DNA of 64,000 bases from Gelidibacter japonicus (GCF_010725055.1 NZ_BJKB01000018.1:1-64000), one strand, 5' to 3'. Shown: positions 1 through 9,101, counted from the stretch's first letter. Translations and numbers: made by a program. Notes: a model not told the origin generated them from the letters alone.

Positions 1-6
1 TAGAGC

Positions 7-116
7 TTAAGGTGGTTATAGCGACGGGGCTCACCTCTTACCATTCCGAACAGAGAAGTTAAGCCCGTTTGCGCCGATGGTACTGCATCCCGTGGGAGAG
101 TAGGTCGCCGCCTTTT
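7..116 (+). rRNA. rrf: 5S ribosomal RNA, copy 1
   Basis: A complete 5S rRNA gene. The closing helix pairs AAGGTGG near base 9 with CCGCCTT near base 112, and the conserved loop region CCGAACAGAGAAG is present. It is probably the last gene of an rRNA operon whose 23S gene lies before the window, but this cannot be seen. A second, diverged copy lies at about 11810. Ends are good to a few bases. Confidence 0.92.
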
Positions 117-122
117 TTGGAG

Positions 123-157
123 AATCCTCAACATGCATTTGTTGAGGATTTTTTTTG
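123..157 (+). terminator. Rho-independent terminator after 5S copy 1
   Basis: An 11-bp perfect stem (AATCCTCAACA, 123-133, with TGTTGAGGATT, 140-150) has a 6-nt loop and is followed by a run of T. It ends the rRNA transcript. Confidence 0.9.
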
Positions 158-181
158 TTTTATACTTTTCATAATATGAGG

Positions 182-1002
182 TCATTTAAACATTTTACTT
201 TTCTTTAGGAATATTACCATAAATTTTAGATAATTGAAACCCAACCAACTTGCAATGGTTGTATCAAATATATTTGGTAGTGAGTGATAACTGTCCATCC
301 AAGCGTTTGTCCTTTCTATTGCATATCTTTCTCTATATAGTTCTTGATTGGAATATTCTTCCCTATCGGTACTTTCATTGCGCTTGTTGAAACACACATT
401 GGCTTTGATCTCTTTTTTCTCACAAGAGTTTCTAAAATCTTTTGAGTCAAACCCGGCATCTGCGTTCAGGTACGGGCCTTCCACTTTTATATTGGCCTTT
501 TCGGGTGTTGCTGTGACCACCTCAAAATGTACCTCTATGTTGTACAGGTCATTATGGTTGCCCGCCAACGGTTCTGACATTGCAATTGGAGTCCCTGCCT
601 TTCGCTTAAATACAGCGCATTGATGGTCTTACGCTTTTTTTCGTCCTTGATATTCTACTTCTTCGCCGCCTCTAATTGCAGGTGTGTGGCTACCGTCCAG
701 ATCTACACTTGAAAGGACCAGTCGTGATTTGTGCCTAACAAGGACACCTCTCCTTCACGTCTTCGAGACTCCTGTGACGCACCATTTTCTATAATGATAA
801 TAGACCGATTTCCAACTTTATGTCTTTTCTTTAAAGAAGACCTCTGCAGCCAATTGATGCCATTGCACGCCTGTTTTCAGCTTCTAGAGGATTGCGTTGA
901 CAATCTCCACCAAGGGAACAGTTGGAGGAAAACCTCTTTTTGCAATTGTAAGTATGGGACAATTTCCGTTTCTATTGTATCTTTGTCGAGTACTGAGGAC
1001 AT
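182..1002 (-). pseudogene. Decayed IS5-family transposase
   Basis: This is a remnant of a DDE transposase of the IS5 family. Read on the minus strand from an ATG at 1002, it starts MSSVLDKDTIETEIVPYL. It loses frame within an A-run soon after, and then has a TAG where KLKTG-type sequence continues. The middle contains the first catalytic region (VDLDGSHTPAIRGG). The last 132 codons (580-182) are open and contain the second Asp (LNADAGFDS) and the Glu region (ERTNAWMDSYHSLP). All three catalytic blocks are recognisable, but at least one frameshift and one stop make it inactive. No convincing terminal inverted repeats were found. It lies between 5S copy 1 and the second IS remnant. Confidence 0.85.
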
Positions 1003-1196
1003 ATAGGGTTGTGATTTAGTTATTTATGTTTCGCAACACAAATACCCACAACCCTTTCTTACTTTTCAAAAAAGTTTAAATCACTTCTATGATATTAAGT
1101 CTTCACTCTCTACGTTTTTTAAGTTAAATGACATTTAACCAATTTGTATTTTAATGTGATTTTCAAAGTGATTCTTTTTGAATAATTGGGTCACTA

Positions 1197-2475
1197 GTGT
1201 CCCATTAAAATCGGGACGTTTTAAAAATTAAATAAATTTGGCCCATTAAGGCTATCTCGTTATTTGTCATTTTGAAATTTAGTTTTGCTAAAAAGTTCTC
1301 TAAGATTGGTTTTATCAGTTAGGGAAATACTTAATATCTGTAGCACTTCATACGTGCTCCTACCCAGTTTCATATCGTGCTGAACGATTGCCACGAGGCA
1401 ATAGGTACATATGGTGGCATAGATTTGAATCCGGACAGCATTTTCGGTAATACCCCAGAATTTTTTGATCCTAAGGTGTTGCTTCAGCCATTTAAAAAAG
1501 AGTTCTACCTGCCAGCGGTTTCTATAAAGTTCCGCCACCTGCAGAGCTGAAATGTGAACGGCATTGGTCAAAAGAATAAATTCACGTTTTTGCTCCTCAT
1601 CCCAGTATCTCACCAAGCGAAGTGACCCGGGATAGTACTGTTTTGGATAAAATCCTGTCAATCCGATCGTTTGGTCAGAAAGCACGTTCTTGGGCAATCT
1701 GCGTTTCCATTTGAGAGGTTTATACTTAAGATTTCTCTTTGCTCTGATCACAAAATAAGCTCCTATTTGATGGATCTTATATAGCATCTTAAAATTATTG
1801 TAGGCTCGATCAAATATATAGTAAGAATCTGGCTCATAAGGGATCTCTTTCATCGTTTTTGAATCGTGCATAGAAGCTTCAGTGAACATCATACAGTGTG
1901 TATATTTTGATACCGCCTTTATTCCTCCGGAACTTTGCCCACCAAAACACGGAAAGGCAGAGGTCGATTGTTGTCGAATCGAAAGCATAAACGTTACCGC
2001 CAAGATTGAAGATATTGACAGCTTTCCTCGATCTTGCTTGGTTAATCAAGTAGTAGGCATATTCTTCAAAAACATGATAGTTTCTGTCCTGATTTGCTCT
2101 TGCCAAAGATGATCTTGAGACATTCTTCCCCATTCCCAAATGATAGCATTTGGAGTTATGGGCTTCTTAGGCGACAATCAGACTCCTTAAACTTTCACGG
2201 TTGGATAGCTGACCGAACATTAAAACAAGCAGCTGAATCCAGCAGCTAAAATGCTTGACGTATTTGTCTCCTTTATACTTCGATACAATCCGATTGAACC
2301 TACTCCGGTTGAGGAACGAGACCAATTGGACGAAAACATATTTATCTTGGAACATAGGTTGGCAGATTGATCTGACAACAAAGCTAGGTATTCATGTACG
2401 TTCGGCTGACAAACCACTATAACTAACTAAATTTCAAATATTTCAAAGAACAATTTCAAGTTTTAATCGGGCAGC
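1197..2475 (-). mobile_element. IS4-family insertion sequence remnant with imperfect ends
   Basis: An imperfect terminal inverted repeat frames a broken IS4-type transposase. The left end near 1197-1210 reads GTGTCCCATTAAAA. The right end near 2459-2473 carries the related inverse AGTTTTAATCGGGCA. About 11 of 13 positions match when one base is skipped. No target duplication was established. The element is dead because its transposase is broken. Confidence 0.6.
1260..2355 (-). pseudogene. Broken IS4-family transposase (DUF4372 N-terminus plus DDE domain)
   Basis: The N-terminal piece (2355-2167) is the DUF4372 domain common in Bacteroidetes IS4 transposases (MFQDKYVFVQLVSFLNRSRF). A TAA at 2164-2166 interrupts it, and the same frame resumes with the first catalytic Asp block (YAFDSTTIDLCLSVFWW). 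The frame is then lost after KGGIKIYTLYDVH, where about ten residues appear deleted. The C-terminal 200 codons continue in another frame with the second Asp (YYIFDRAYNNF) and the Y-R-E-K signature (YRNRWQVELFFKWLKQHL). One stop and one deletion/frameshift make it inactive, but decay is modest. Confidence 0.88.
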
Positions 2476-2495
2476 AATGTAGTTAGAATAATATT

Positions 2496-3257
2496 TCATT
2501 GTCCAAATCTCAGCATAGATTCCAGGATATTATTAATTTCATTTCGCTTTTGCCTTGAAACTGGGATTTCTTTTTTATCATTCATAAGTACTGTTCCTCC
2601 ATCTTGTTTAAGAATGGCTTTGACAAATTGGGGGTTGATTAAATGGGATTGATGTACACGTAAAAAGCCATAATCACTAAGCATTTTTTCTATTTCCTTA
2701 AGGGTTTTACATATAAGCAGATTGTTTTCATTGACTAAAAAAAAACAAGTATAGTTGTTATCTGATTCACAACGTACAATATTTTTTATATCCACAATAT
2801 GGTAGCCTACTGCTGTTGGCAACGCAATTCTAGAAGCATTAATTACCGAACTGTTTATATTTTTATGCAATAATTGCCATTGTTCTATACTGGTCTTTTT
2901 GCGTCGTTTTTCCCAGTTGAATAACGCATTTACGATGCTTTTCTCTGTTATGGGTTTTAGCAAGTAGTTAATGGCACTGTACTCAAAGGCGCGAATGGCA
3001 TATTGGTCATAAGCAGTGGTAAAAATAATATCGAAATCTATGGGTAATATTTTATCCAACAAAGTAAAACCATTAAGATTTGGCATTTCGATATCTAAAA
3101 ATAGAAGGTCTGGTTGATTGGTTTTAATAAACTCTAAACCTGTTTCTGGGTTGCAAAATGTTCCGATAATCTCATAGTCAATATGTACTTTTTTTATAAG
3201 ACTTGTCAGTACGTTTATGCAATGTGCTTCATCATCTATAATTATAATTTTTTTCAT
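2496..3257 (-). CDS. LytTR-family response regulator
   Basis: A DNA-binding response regulator of 253 residues. Residues 1-120 are a receiver domain with the acidic pair (IIDDEAH), the phospho-acceptor Asp (LLFLDIEMPNLNGF), the Thr (FTTAYD) and the Lys (LLKPI). Residues about 145-245 are a LytTR DNA-binding domain (YHIVDIKNIVRCESDNNYT ... RVHQSHLINP). The start codon lies 3 bases after the stop of the upstream kinase gene, so the two form a co-translated pair. LytTR proteins bind two direct repeats about two helical turns apart, and such repeats lie upstream of the kinase at 5371-5457. The regulator probably controls its own operon and the facing secreted-protein genes (inference). Confidence 0.95.
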   Translation of the reverse strand: MKKIIIIDDEAHCINVLTSLIKKVHIDYEIIGTFCNPETGLEFIKTNQPDLLFLDIEMPNLNGFTLLDKILPIDFDIIFTTAYDQYAIRAFEYSAINYLLKPITEKSIVNALFNWEKRRKKTSIEQWQLLHKNINSSVINASRIALPTAVGYHIVDIKNIVRCESDNNYTCFFLVNENNLLICKTLKEIEKMLSDYGFLRVHQSHLINPQFVKAILKQDGGTVLMNDKKEIPVSRQKRNEINNILESMLRFGQ

Positions 3258-3260
3258 TGT

Positions 3261-5288
3261 CTAATCGTTATATGTTATGGTTATGCGGGTGCCAGAAGGT
3301 ATGCCGTTATCTTCCAAGTCCAAAATGTTGAGTTGCATTTGGGTATGACTTACATGGTTGTACAGTGTTAACCGTTCCTTTGTAATATTGGTTCCAGCAG
3401 ATTGATGTGTTTTTTTTGTCTTGCTACTTTCTTTTCGTCCAATTCCGTTATCTTCTATAGTAATTTGCAGTTGTTTGGAAGTGTCAAACACCAAGGAAAG
3501 TTTTTTTTCAGGTCTATAACTTGGATAAAGTCCATGCCATATAGCGTTCTCTACAAAAGGTTGTAACAATAAAGGAGGTATGCTATATTGTGAAAGTATT
3601 TCACGGGAATCACATTGGATGACATAGGAAAAATCATTCCCTAGCCTACTTTTTTCTAGAGAAAGGTATAGTTCTAATATTTCAAGTTCTTCTTCTACGG
3701 TAATAGTATTTTTACTGCTGTTTTGCAAGATGTTACGAAGCAATAAAGAAAAATTATCCAAATAACTAATGGCATCTTCCTCTCGTGACTGCATGACTAA
3801 ATTTTTAAGAGCATTTAAACTATTGAATATAAAATGAGGATTCATTTGCGAGCGCAATGCCAACATTTCCATGTTTCGTAAACGTTCATTAAATGATTTT
3901 TTAAGTTGTTCTTCTTTTTGTTTTTCTATTTCAGAATAGAGCTGTACAAGTTCTTCAGTTTTTTGGTTGATTTGATTATCCAATTCTTTGCGCATGTTGC
4001 TTTCCATAATTTTGTTTTGCTGTAATTGCTCAATCAATTTTTGGCTCGTCTTTTCTTTTTCTTTTTGGACAAGAAACATACTTTCTCCTAAAGCTATTGA
4101 AAAACAGAGCACTTCGCCCAGAAGTCCAGCCATAAAGATGACGTTTTGAGAATAGAAAAAATTGAAGATACCACCTGGTACTAAATGAAGGCCGGTGTAA
4201 TAAACAATTGAGGAAAGAACAGCTCCTATAAAAAAGAAACTCTGTCCCAAAATAAAGTACTTTAACAGTGGATGTTTTACCTTATAGATAATCCAAAAAA
4301 AGAAGAATAGGTTAAGTGGTAGAACAATGGTACGGATAATGATGGATGCCATTCTTCTGACTTCCAAATTGACCCATAAAAGATTAAAACCAAAGCATAA
4401 TATGGCATAGGCAAAACAAACAATACCAAATATTTTTAATGCCCTGACCAGTTTAAGGCTAGAGGTTTTTACATCAAGTAAATGCAGTATAAATAATATG
4501 TAAAAACCAATAAAGGTAAATTGTACAGATTCTGAAATCAGGACTGAAAAATAAGGAAAGTGCTGGGCAAGGTTTGCTATGGTTGCAGGTGTGGTCTGTA
4601 ATACCAAAAACGCATAAACAATTTGAAAAAACAAATACCCCAAATAGTAAAAATAGATACGTTTCTGCAAACGGATACAAAACACCAATACAAAGAGCAT
4701 AATACAGCACAGGGAAATCAAGTAAACATATATAAATGCTATGGGAGGATAATGCACTGCCCTAATATTTTTCAAAAGTTCAAGATAGCCTAACTTGGAA
4801 AACAGGATAGGAAAAGAGGTGCTGTTTTTTTTATAATCAGTACTCAATTTTATATAACATTGCGACTGTTGCAATGGTGAAAGTTTGAGTTCGGTAAAAA
4901 AGTACGATTTAGGTTTAGGGCGTTGGTTTAATGGCCTGAAGTAGCCATTTTTGTAATGTTCGTACCTGCCTTCTTTTTCCAGATAAATGTCGATGTAGTG
5001 ACCTTCATAAAAAAGATAGGTTGTAAGAATATCTTGAGTGGTGTTTTCTATTTTAAAATTAATCCAAACCACTGTGTCATGATTTGCTGTAAAAGTAGAG
5101 TCGTAAGCTTTCCAAGAAGTACTTATTATAATGTCATTAAACGTAACATCGCTACTGCTTGTTATGGCTTGCACCTCTGGATTACGTATTAGGTCCAACC
5201 TTGTGGCAATGCTGTCCACCTTTATCTGGGCAGATAACGTGTAAAACCCTGAAAGAAAGAGAAGCATAATGATTGCTTGTTTTTTCAT
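3261..5288 (-). CDS. Seven-transmembrane LytS-type sensor histidine kinase
   Basis: The start is placed at the internal Met (MKKQAIIMLLFLSGFYTLSAQ), which begins a clear signal peptide, giving 675 residues. An exported sensory domain of the 7TMR-DISM extracellular 2 type occupies about residues 25-165 (FNDIIISTSWKAYD, WINFKIENTTQ). About seven membrane helices follow (175-395), then a coiled coil (400-465). The His_kinase domain has the phospho-His in QMNPHFIFNSLN, an N box (PFVENAIWHGL) and a G box (EDNGIG). This arrangement is typical of Bacteroidetes LytS/YehU-like kinases. It presumably senses a carbohydrate-like or envelope signal outside the inner membrane, but the ligand is unknown. 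It is the first gene of the kinase-regulator operon. Confidence 0.93.
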   Translation of the reverse strand: MKKQAIIMLLFLSGFYTLSAQIKVDSIATRLDLIRNPEVQAITSSSDVTFNDIIISTSWKAYDSTFTANHDTVVWINFKIENTTQDILTTYLFYEGHYIDIYLEKEGRYEHYKNGYFRPLNQRPKPKSYFFTELKLSPLQQSQCYIKLSTDYKKNSTSFPILFSKLGYLELLKNIRAVHYPPIAFIYVYLISLCCIMLFVLVFCIRLQKRIYFYYLGYLFFQIVYAFLVLQTTPATIANLAQHFPYFSVLISESVQFTFIGFYILFILHLLDVKTSSLKLVRALKIFGIVCFAYAILCFGFNLLWVNLEVRRMASIIIRTIVLPLNLFFFFWIIYKVKHPLLKYFILGQSFFFIGAVLSSIVYYTGLHLVPGGIFNFFYSQNVIFMAGLLGEVLCFSIALGESMFLVQKEKEKTSQKLIEQLQQNKIMESNMRKELDNQINQKTEELVQLYSEIEKQKEEQLKKSFNERLRNMEMLALRSQMNPHFIFNSLNALKNLVMQSREEDAISYLDNFSLLLRNILQNSSKNTITVEEELEILELYLSLEKSRLGNDFSYVIQCDSREILSQYSIPPLLLQPFVENAIWHGLYPSYRPEKKLSLVFDTSKQLQITIEDNGIGRKESSKTKKTHQSAGTNITKERLTLYNHVSHTQMQLNILDLEDNGIPSGTRITITYND

Positions 5289-5370
5289 TTTGCCATATAT
5301 TTTTAGCCAAAAGCATCTAACCATTCAATTGTTTACAATATATAAAATGATTTCTACTCCTTTATACGAA

Positions 5371-5457
5371 ATTTAGAATTCGGCTGTCTGGGTTTAGAAT
5401 TTGGTCGGTTAAATCTGCTTTTTCCAAATTCTAAATGGAATCTACCAAATTCTAAAT
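5371..5457. promoter_or_regulatory. Candidate LytTR operator: two opposed pairs of 12-bp direct repeats
   Basis: Four copies of one 12-mer lie between the divergent genes. TTTAGAATTCGG (5372-5383) and TTTAGAATTTGG (5393-5404) point left. CCAAATTCTAAA (5424-5435 and 5445-5456) points right. Within each pair the offset is exactly 21 bp, two turns of DNA, as known for LytTR-type regulators. The array is symmetric about base 5414. A promoter-like -7 box stands at mirrored distances on both sides: TAAGTTTG at 5486-5493 (+) and TATATTGT at 5342-5335 (-). Sequence and geometry are seen directly; binding by the neighbouring regulator is inferred. Confidence 0.75.
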
Positions 5458-5462
5458 ATGTG

Positions 5463-5493
5463 TTTTTAAAACAACTATTGATGGTTAAGTTTG
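5463..5493 (+). promoter_or_regulatory. Promoter of the secreted-protein operon
   Basis: The -7 box TAAGTTTG (5486-5493) matches the Bacteroidetes TAnnTTTG consensus. A poor -33 box (TTTT, 5463-5466) lies 19 bp upstream. The nearest operator repeat ends at 5456, just before the -33 box, as expected for an activator-dependent promoter. Confidence 0.6.
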
Positions 5494-5509
5494 TTTCAAA
5501 ACAATAATT

Positions 5510-6343
5510 ATGAAAAGGTCAAGGCACATAATATTACTTTTGTTGGTGGTGGGTTTTACACAAACCTCAGAGGCTCAATTTTTAAAAAAACTCAAGAAAA
5601 GGATTGAAGAGAAGGTAGAGCAGACTGTTGTTGAGAAAACTGCGGATAAAGCTTCCGAAAAAGCATCCAATTCCATGGACAAAATTTTTGATGTTAACCT
5701 CAATAGTCCTCAGGTAAAGGGCAAAAAGGTAGATGCCAAAAATGTTCCAGATTCTTATCAATTTTCATATAAATACCAGTTAAAGATGACTACTGCAAGC
5801 GGAGAGATGGACTTAGACTATTTTCTTGAGCCTGATGCCACATATATAGGTATGAAAATGAATGCAGGCGTACCGTTTTTTATGGTGACTGACGACGATG
5901 CCAAGACCACATATATGTTTATGGAAAGCGGTGGCAACAAAGTGGTAACGGCAACTTCGATTGATATGGATGAATCTATGGAGGATATTGAAGACATTGA
6001 GTCTCCATGGCTGGAAGATATGACCATAACAGACCTGCCCAACAAAATAATTTTGGGCTACAACTGCATAGGCAAAAAGTTTGAAAATGATGCGTATGCA
6101 TTTATATCCTATTTTACTGTAGATGCGCCCGTGAGCTTTGACCAAGTGTTCAAATCTGAAATGGATCGTTATCCCGAACCTATAAAAGAACAGTTCAAAA
6201 ATTATGAGGGTGCACTTTTAATGCATATGGAAATGATCGATAAAACAAACAAAGGTAAAAAAAATACTTCTGGAACTATGGAGTGTGTGGCCATTGAAGC
6301 TGTAGACTATAAGTTTAGCACCAAAGATTATTTAAAACTATAA
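5510..6343 (+). CDS. Secreted DUF4412-type protein
   Basis: A 277-residue exported protein with a signal peptide (MKRSRHIILLLLVVGFTQTS, cleaved near SEAQF). A charged K/E-rich helical stretch follows (FLKKLKKRIEEKVEQTV), and then a domain resembling DUF4412 (YQFSYKYQLKMTTASGEM ... YFLEPDATYIGMKMN; NKIILGYNCIGKKF). DUF4412 proteins are periplasmic or outer-membrane-associated and have no known reaction. It is the first gene of the run facing the two-component system, 53 bp after the last operator repeat, and is probably the lead gene of that operon. The family call is from recognition of the pattern, not from a search. Confidence 0.8.
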   Translation: MKRSRHIILLLLVVGFTQTSEAQFLKKLKKRIEEKVEQTVVEKTADKASEKASNSMDKIFDVNLNSPQVKGKKVDAKNVPDSYQFSYKYQLKMTTASGEMDLDYFLEPDATYIGMKMNAGVPFFMVTDDDAKTTYMFMESGGNKVVTATSIDMDESMEDIEDIESPWLEDMTITDLPNKIILGYNCIGKKFENDAYAFISYFTVDAPVSFDQVFKSEMDRYPEPIKEQFKNYEGALLMHMEMIDKTNKGKKNTSGTMECVAIEAVDYKFSTKDYLKL

Positions 6344-6358
6344 AATACGATTGACTAT

Positions 6359-6829
6359 ATGAAATCTTTTATCTTTTCTATTGTTTTTATGCTCAGTATG
6401 TTTTGTACTACCGCTTTAGGGCAATCACTTTCAGGCAAACTTATTGTTGAAGGTTGGGGTAAAACCACCACATTGAAATCACAGGAACCAGTAGCTCTGT
6501 TCAAAAACTTTAGAGATGGCAAGCACAAAATCCTGTTCCGTTTTAAAAACACGTCGGGCGAAAAGAGCATTGTACTCTTTCAAATGAAAACCACCATTAT
6601 CCATAATGGAAAAAACATTGGGAGTAGCAGCCGTAACGATTGGCCATGGTTGCCTGGTGATATGTATGTTCCTGTGGAAGCTTTCGATTTTATTCCGTTG
6701 CTTCAAAAAACAGCCAATAAAAACAAAGGCAAGCTTGCTCCGGGAAATTATGAGATACAATTGGAAATGAAACCCGTAAAGGCAAATTCAGAACCCATAA
6801 ATACCACGCTTTCGTTTAAGGTTGGTTAA
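6359..6829 (+). CDS. Exported protein of unknown function
   Basis: 156 residues with a signal peptide (MKSFIFSIVFMLSMFCTTAL, cleaved after ALG). The mature part is about 135 residues and looks like a single beta-rich domain (KILFRFKNTSGEKSIVLFQM; APGNYEIQLEMKPVKAN). No known family is recognised. It starts 15 bp after the preceding stop and so is surely co-transcribed with it. It may be a partner of the DUF4412 protein, but the sequence does not show this. Confidence 0.75.
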   Translation: MKSFIFSIVFMLSMFCTTALGQSLSGKLIVEGWGKTTTLKSQEPVALFKNFRDGKHKILFRFKNTSGEKSIVLFQMKTTIIHNGKNIGSSSRNDWPWLPGDMYVPVEAFDFIPLLQKTANKNKGKLAPGNYEIQLEMKPVKANSEPINTTLSFKVG

Positions 6830-6866
6830 TTTTAGAATAAAACATAAAACCATAAAATAGAAACAC

Positions 6867-8258
6867 ATGAAAACAACATTACAAAATTTTACATTTTTTA
6901 TAGTTTTATCTATATGCACTATCCCATTGTCTTCTGCACAAGGTTGGGAATATGTTGGTACGCCTGGGTTTTCAGGTGGTGGTGTAGATTATACGTCATT
7001 TGCTTTCAATAGTGCCGATGAGCCGTATGTTGCTTTTTTGGATTCTTTACATTTGGGTAAAGCCTCTGTAATGAAATTTAATGGGACTGATTGGGAAGCC
7101 GTAGGAACACGAGGTTTTTCTACTAATCAGGCAGATTGGTGTTCCCTTGCTATCAATGATAGTGGGGAGCCTTACGTAGCTTTCCAAGACAGATCATTTC
7201 TCGCAAGCCAAGCTACGGTGATGAAGTTTGATGGAACCAACTGGGTAAACGTTGGATCGCCAGGTTTTTCTGCTGCTGGAGCTTATTTTGTTTCACTTGC
7301 CATCAACAATGCAGGAGTACCTTATGTAGCTTACAGAGACCACTATAATGGCGATCTCGGAGTAACTGTCATGAAGTTTAATGGAACTAATTGGGAGAAT
7401 GTAGGGAGTCCTGGGTTTTCAGATTATAAGGTAGCCGATGTTTCCCTAAAGCTCGATGCTTCAGGAGTACCTTACGTGGCTTTTAAAGATGCCGAAGGTC
7501 TCTACATGGAACCAAAGAAGATTACTGTAATGAAATTTAATGGCTCAAACTGGGAAGCGGTAGGCATGCCCAGATTTTCTGATGGAGAAGCAAATGACTG
7601 TACTTTAGCAATTAGCGATTCAGGAGAGCCTTATGTGGCTTTTAACGATCAAGCCAATCAATTTAAGGCTACTGTCATGAAATTTAATGGTAGCTCTTGG
7701 GAAACTGTGGGTCCAGCTGGGTTTTCTGAAGATAGAGCATTTAATTTCTCTCTTGCGTTTAGCAGCACAGGAGAACCATATTTAGCTTACATGGACAGGG
7801 AAAATGAAGACAAGGCTACCGTAGTCAAGTTTAATGGAACTAATTGGGAAACAGTTGGAAGCCATGGGTTTTCAGAAGGTAGGGCATTTCACTCATCTTT
7901 ATTGCTAAACAGTAGTGACGAGCCTTATTTGGCAATTAGCGAAACGTCTTTAATAGGTTTATCTTACAGAAGAGCTTCCGTTATGAAATTCACAAACACC
8001 ATGAGCATTCAAGACAACGAAGTTTCAAGGGTTTCGTTATATCCCAATCCAGCCAATAATATGGTAACACTTGAAAATCTACCCTATGGCGAAACGCACA
8101 TAAAAGTTTTTGACATTACTGGGAAAGAAGTGTTTTCAATAAAAAGTAACACAGCAATAGAAACCATTGATACTACCAATTTTGCTAATGGTGTGTACCT
8201 TGTTAGCATAGCTAATAAAGGAAACCTTGCCCATAAAAAATTGGTGGTAAACAAATAA
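6867..8258 (+). CDS. T9SS cargo: predicted seven-bladed propeller with type A sorting domain
   Basis: 463 residues. A signal peptide (ending near LSSAQ) precedes seven tandem units of about 50 residues, each running W-E-x-VG-x-x-FS ... SGEPYVAF-D ... ATVMKFNGT-N. Their spacing and number suggest a seven-bladed beta-propeller. The last 75 residues are a T9SS type A sorting domain (VSLYPNPANNMVTLENLP ... NGVYLVSIANKGN ... KKLVVNK), so the protein is exported by the type IX system and released or anchored at the surface after sortase cleavage. Substrate or ligand is unknown. The gap to the previous gene is 37 bp. Its sorting domain is very similar to that of the protein at 10975-11448. Confidence 0.9.
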   Translation: MKTTLQNFTFFIVLSICTIPLSSAQGWEYVGTPGFSGGGVDYTSFAFNSADEPYVAFLDSLHLGKASVMKFNGTDWEAVGTRGFSTNQADWCSLAINDSGEPYVAFQDRSFLASQATVMKFDGTNWVNVGSPGFSAAGAYFVSLAINNAGVPYVAYRDHYNGDLGVTVMKFNGTNWENVGSPGFSDYKVADVSLKLDASGVPYVAFKDAEGLYMEPKKITVMKFNGSNWEAVGMPRFSDGEANDCTLAISDSGEPYVAFNDQANQFKATVMKFNGSSWETVGPAGFSEDRAFNFSLAFSSTGEPYLAYMDRENEDKATVVKFNGTNWETVGSHGFSEGRAFHSSLLLNSSDEPYLAISETSLIGLSYRRASVMKFTNTMSIQDNEVSRVSLYPNPANNMVTLENLPYGETHIKVFDITGKEVFSIKSNTAIETIDTTNFANGVYLVSIANKGNLAHKKLVVNK

Positions 8259-8402
8259 ATACAGGACTGTCATTTCAAGGTATGAGAAATGAACAATGAA
8301 ACACTTTTTACAACTGATTGCCACAAAGTAAAGATTGTTTCGTTTTAATCTGCTTTTGAGGGTTGCAATGACTATCCGTAAAAAAACATAAGAAAACATA
8401 CA

Positions 8403-9101
8403 ATGAAACAACAATTACTTACATTTCTTGGTCTACTTCTATGTATTTTAGGATATACACAAACCCTTACCGGAAAACTTGAAAACCCGTTACAGAATAT
8501 GCCCGAAATGGACATAGTACTTTGGCCTTTAGGTATGGACAGTGCTGTAACCATTGGGAAATTGACCGCCAATGGGACTTTGGAATTCAATTTTCCGGAA
8601 AAAGAAGCCTTCCAATCTGCCGATGCGGAAAAACAAATGGTAGTGGACGATTTTAAACATGCACTTCGTTTTAATTGTATTGCGCAGGGCGAATCTGTGT
8701 ACCCAAATGTTAAGGCAACCAGTATAAGTCCCATTTCATTGTGGTACAAAAACCGTTATGTGGGTGTGTTGTTTCCAGTTACCGACGAAGCCCTGATGCA
8801 CTGGCTGGAAGACGAAGCTTACAACAATCCCGTAAAGGGCAAATTTTATGATGTGGTTTACGTTGCTGAAGCCACCACATTTAAAACCGAGTGCGCTATC
8901 ACATTACAGTTTTCAGAAGAAACGGTAAACGCCAGTTACGACTATCAATTGGAACTGGAAGCAGGGTTGAATTTTATAGCCTATACCATTGAAGATATCC
9001 ATAAAATGAATTCCAAGGTTACCTCCAATAAACCCAGTAAGGTTACGGTTAAAAACGTTAAAGCAGAAGATGGTATAAAATGGATTGCGAAATATTTTTA
9101 A
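8403..9101 (+). CDS. Exported protein of unknown function
   Basis: 232 residues with a signal peptide (MKQQLLTFLGLLLCILGYTQ). The mature part has no family I recognise. Visible features are an acidic middle (TDEALMHWLEDEAYNNPVKG) and a beta-rich C-terminal half that ends in a basic stretch (KPSKVTVKNVKAEDGIKWIA). It has no T9SS sorting domain, so it is likely periplasmic or outer-membrane associated. It lies 144 bp after the propeller gene with no terminator seen between, so it is probably part of the same transcript. Confidence 0.75.
   Translation: MKQQLLTFLGLLLCILGYTQTLTGKLENPLQNMPEMDIVLWPLGMDSAVTIGKLTANGTLEFNFPEKEAFQSADAEKQMVVDDFKHALRFNCIAQGESVYPNVKATSISPISLWYKNRYVGVLFPVTDEALMHWLEDEAYNNPVKGKFYDVVYVAEATTFKTECAITLQFSEETVNASYDYQLELEAGLNFIAYTIEDIHKMNSKVTSNKPSKVTVKNVKAEDGIKWIAKYF

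Noticed and set aside
731-1006. Plus-strand open frame of 91 codons
   Set aside because: It is antisense to the N-terminal part of the decayed IS5 transposase, which shows clear family sequence on the other strand.
1004-1055. Inverted repeat GGGTTGTG ... CACAACCC near the start of the IS5 remnant as its terminal repeat
   Set aside because: Both arms lie on the same side of the element, and no match occurs at the other end near 170.
6831-6845. Further copy of the LytTR repeat upstream of the propeller gene (TTTAGAAT)
   Set aside because: Only 8 bases match, there is no second copy at 21 bp, and the right half (TTGG) is missing.
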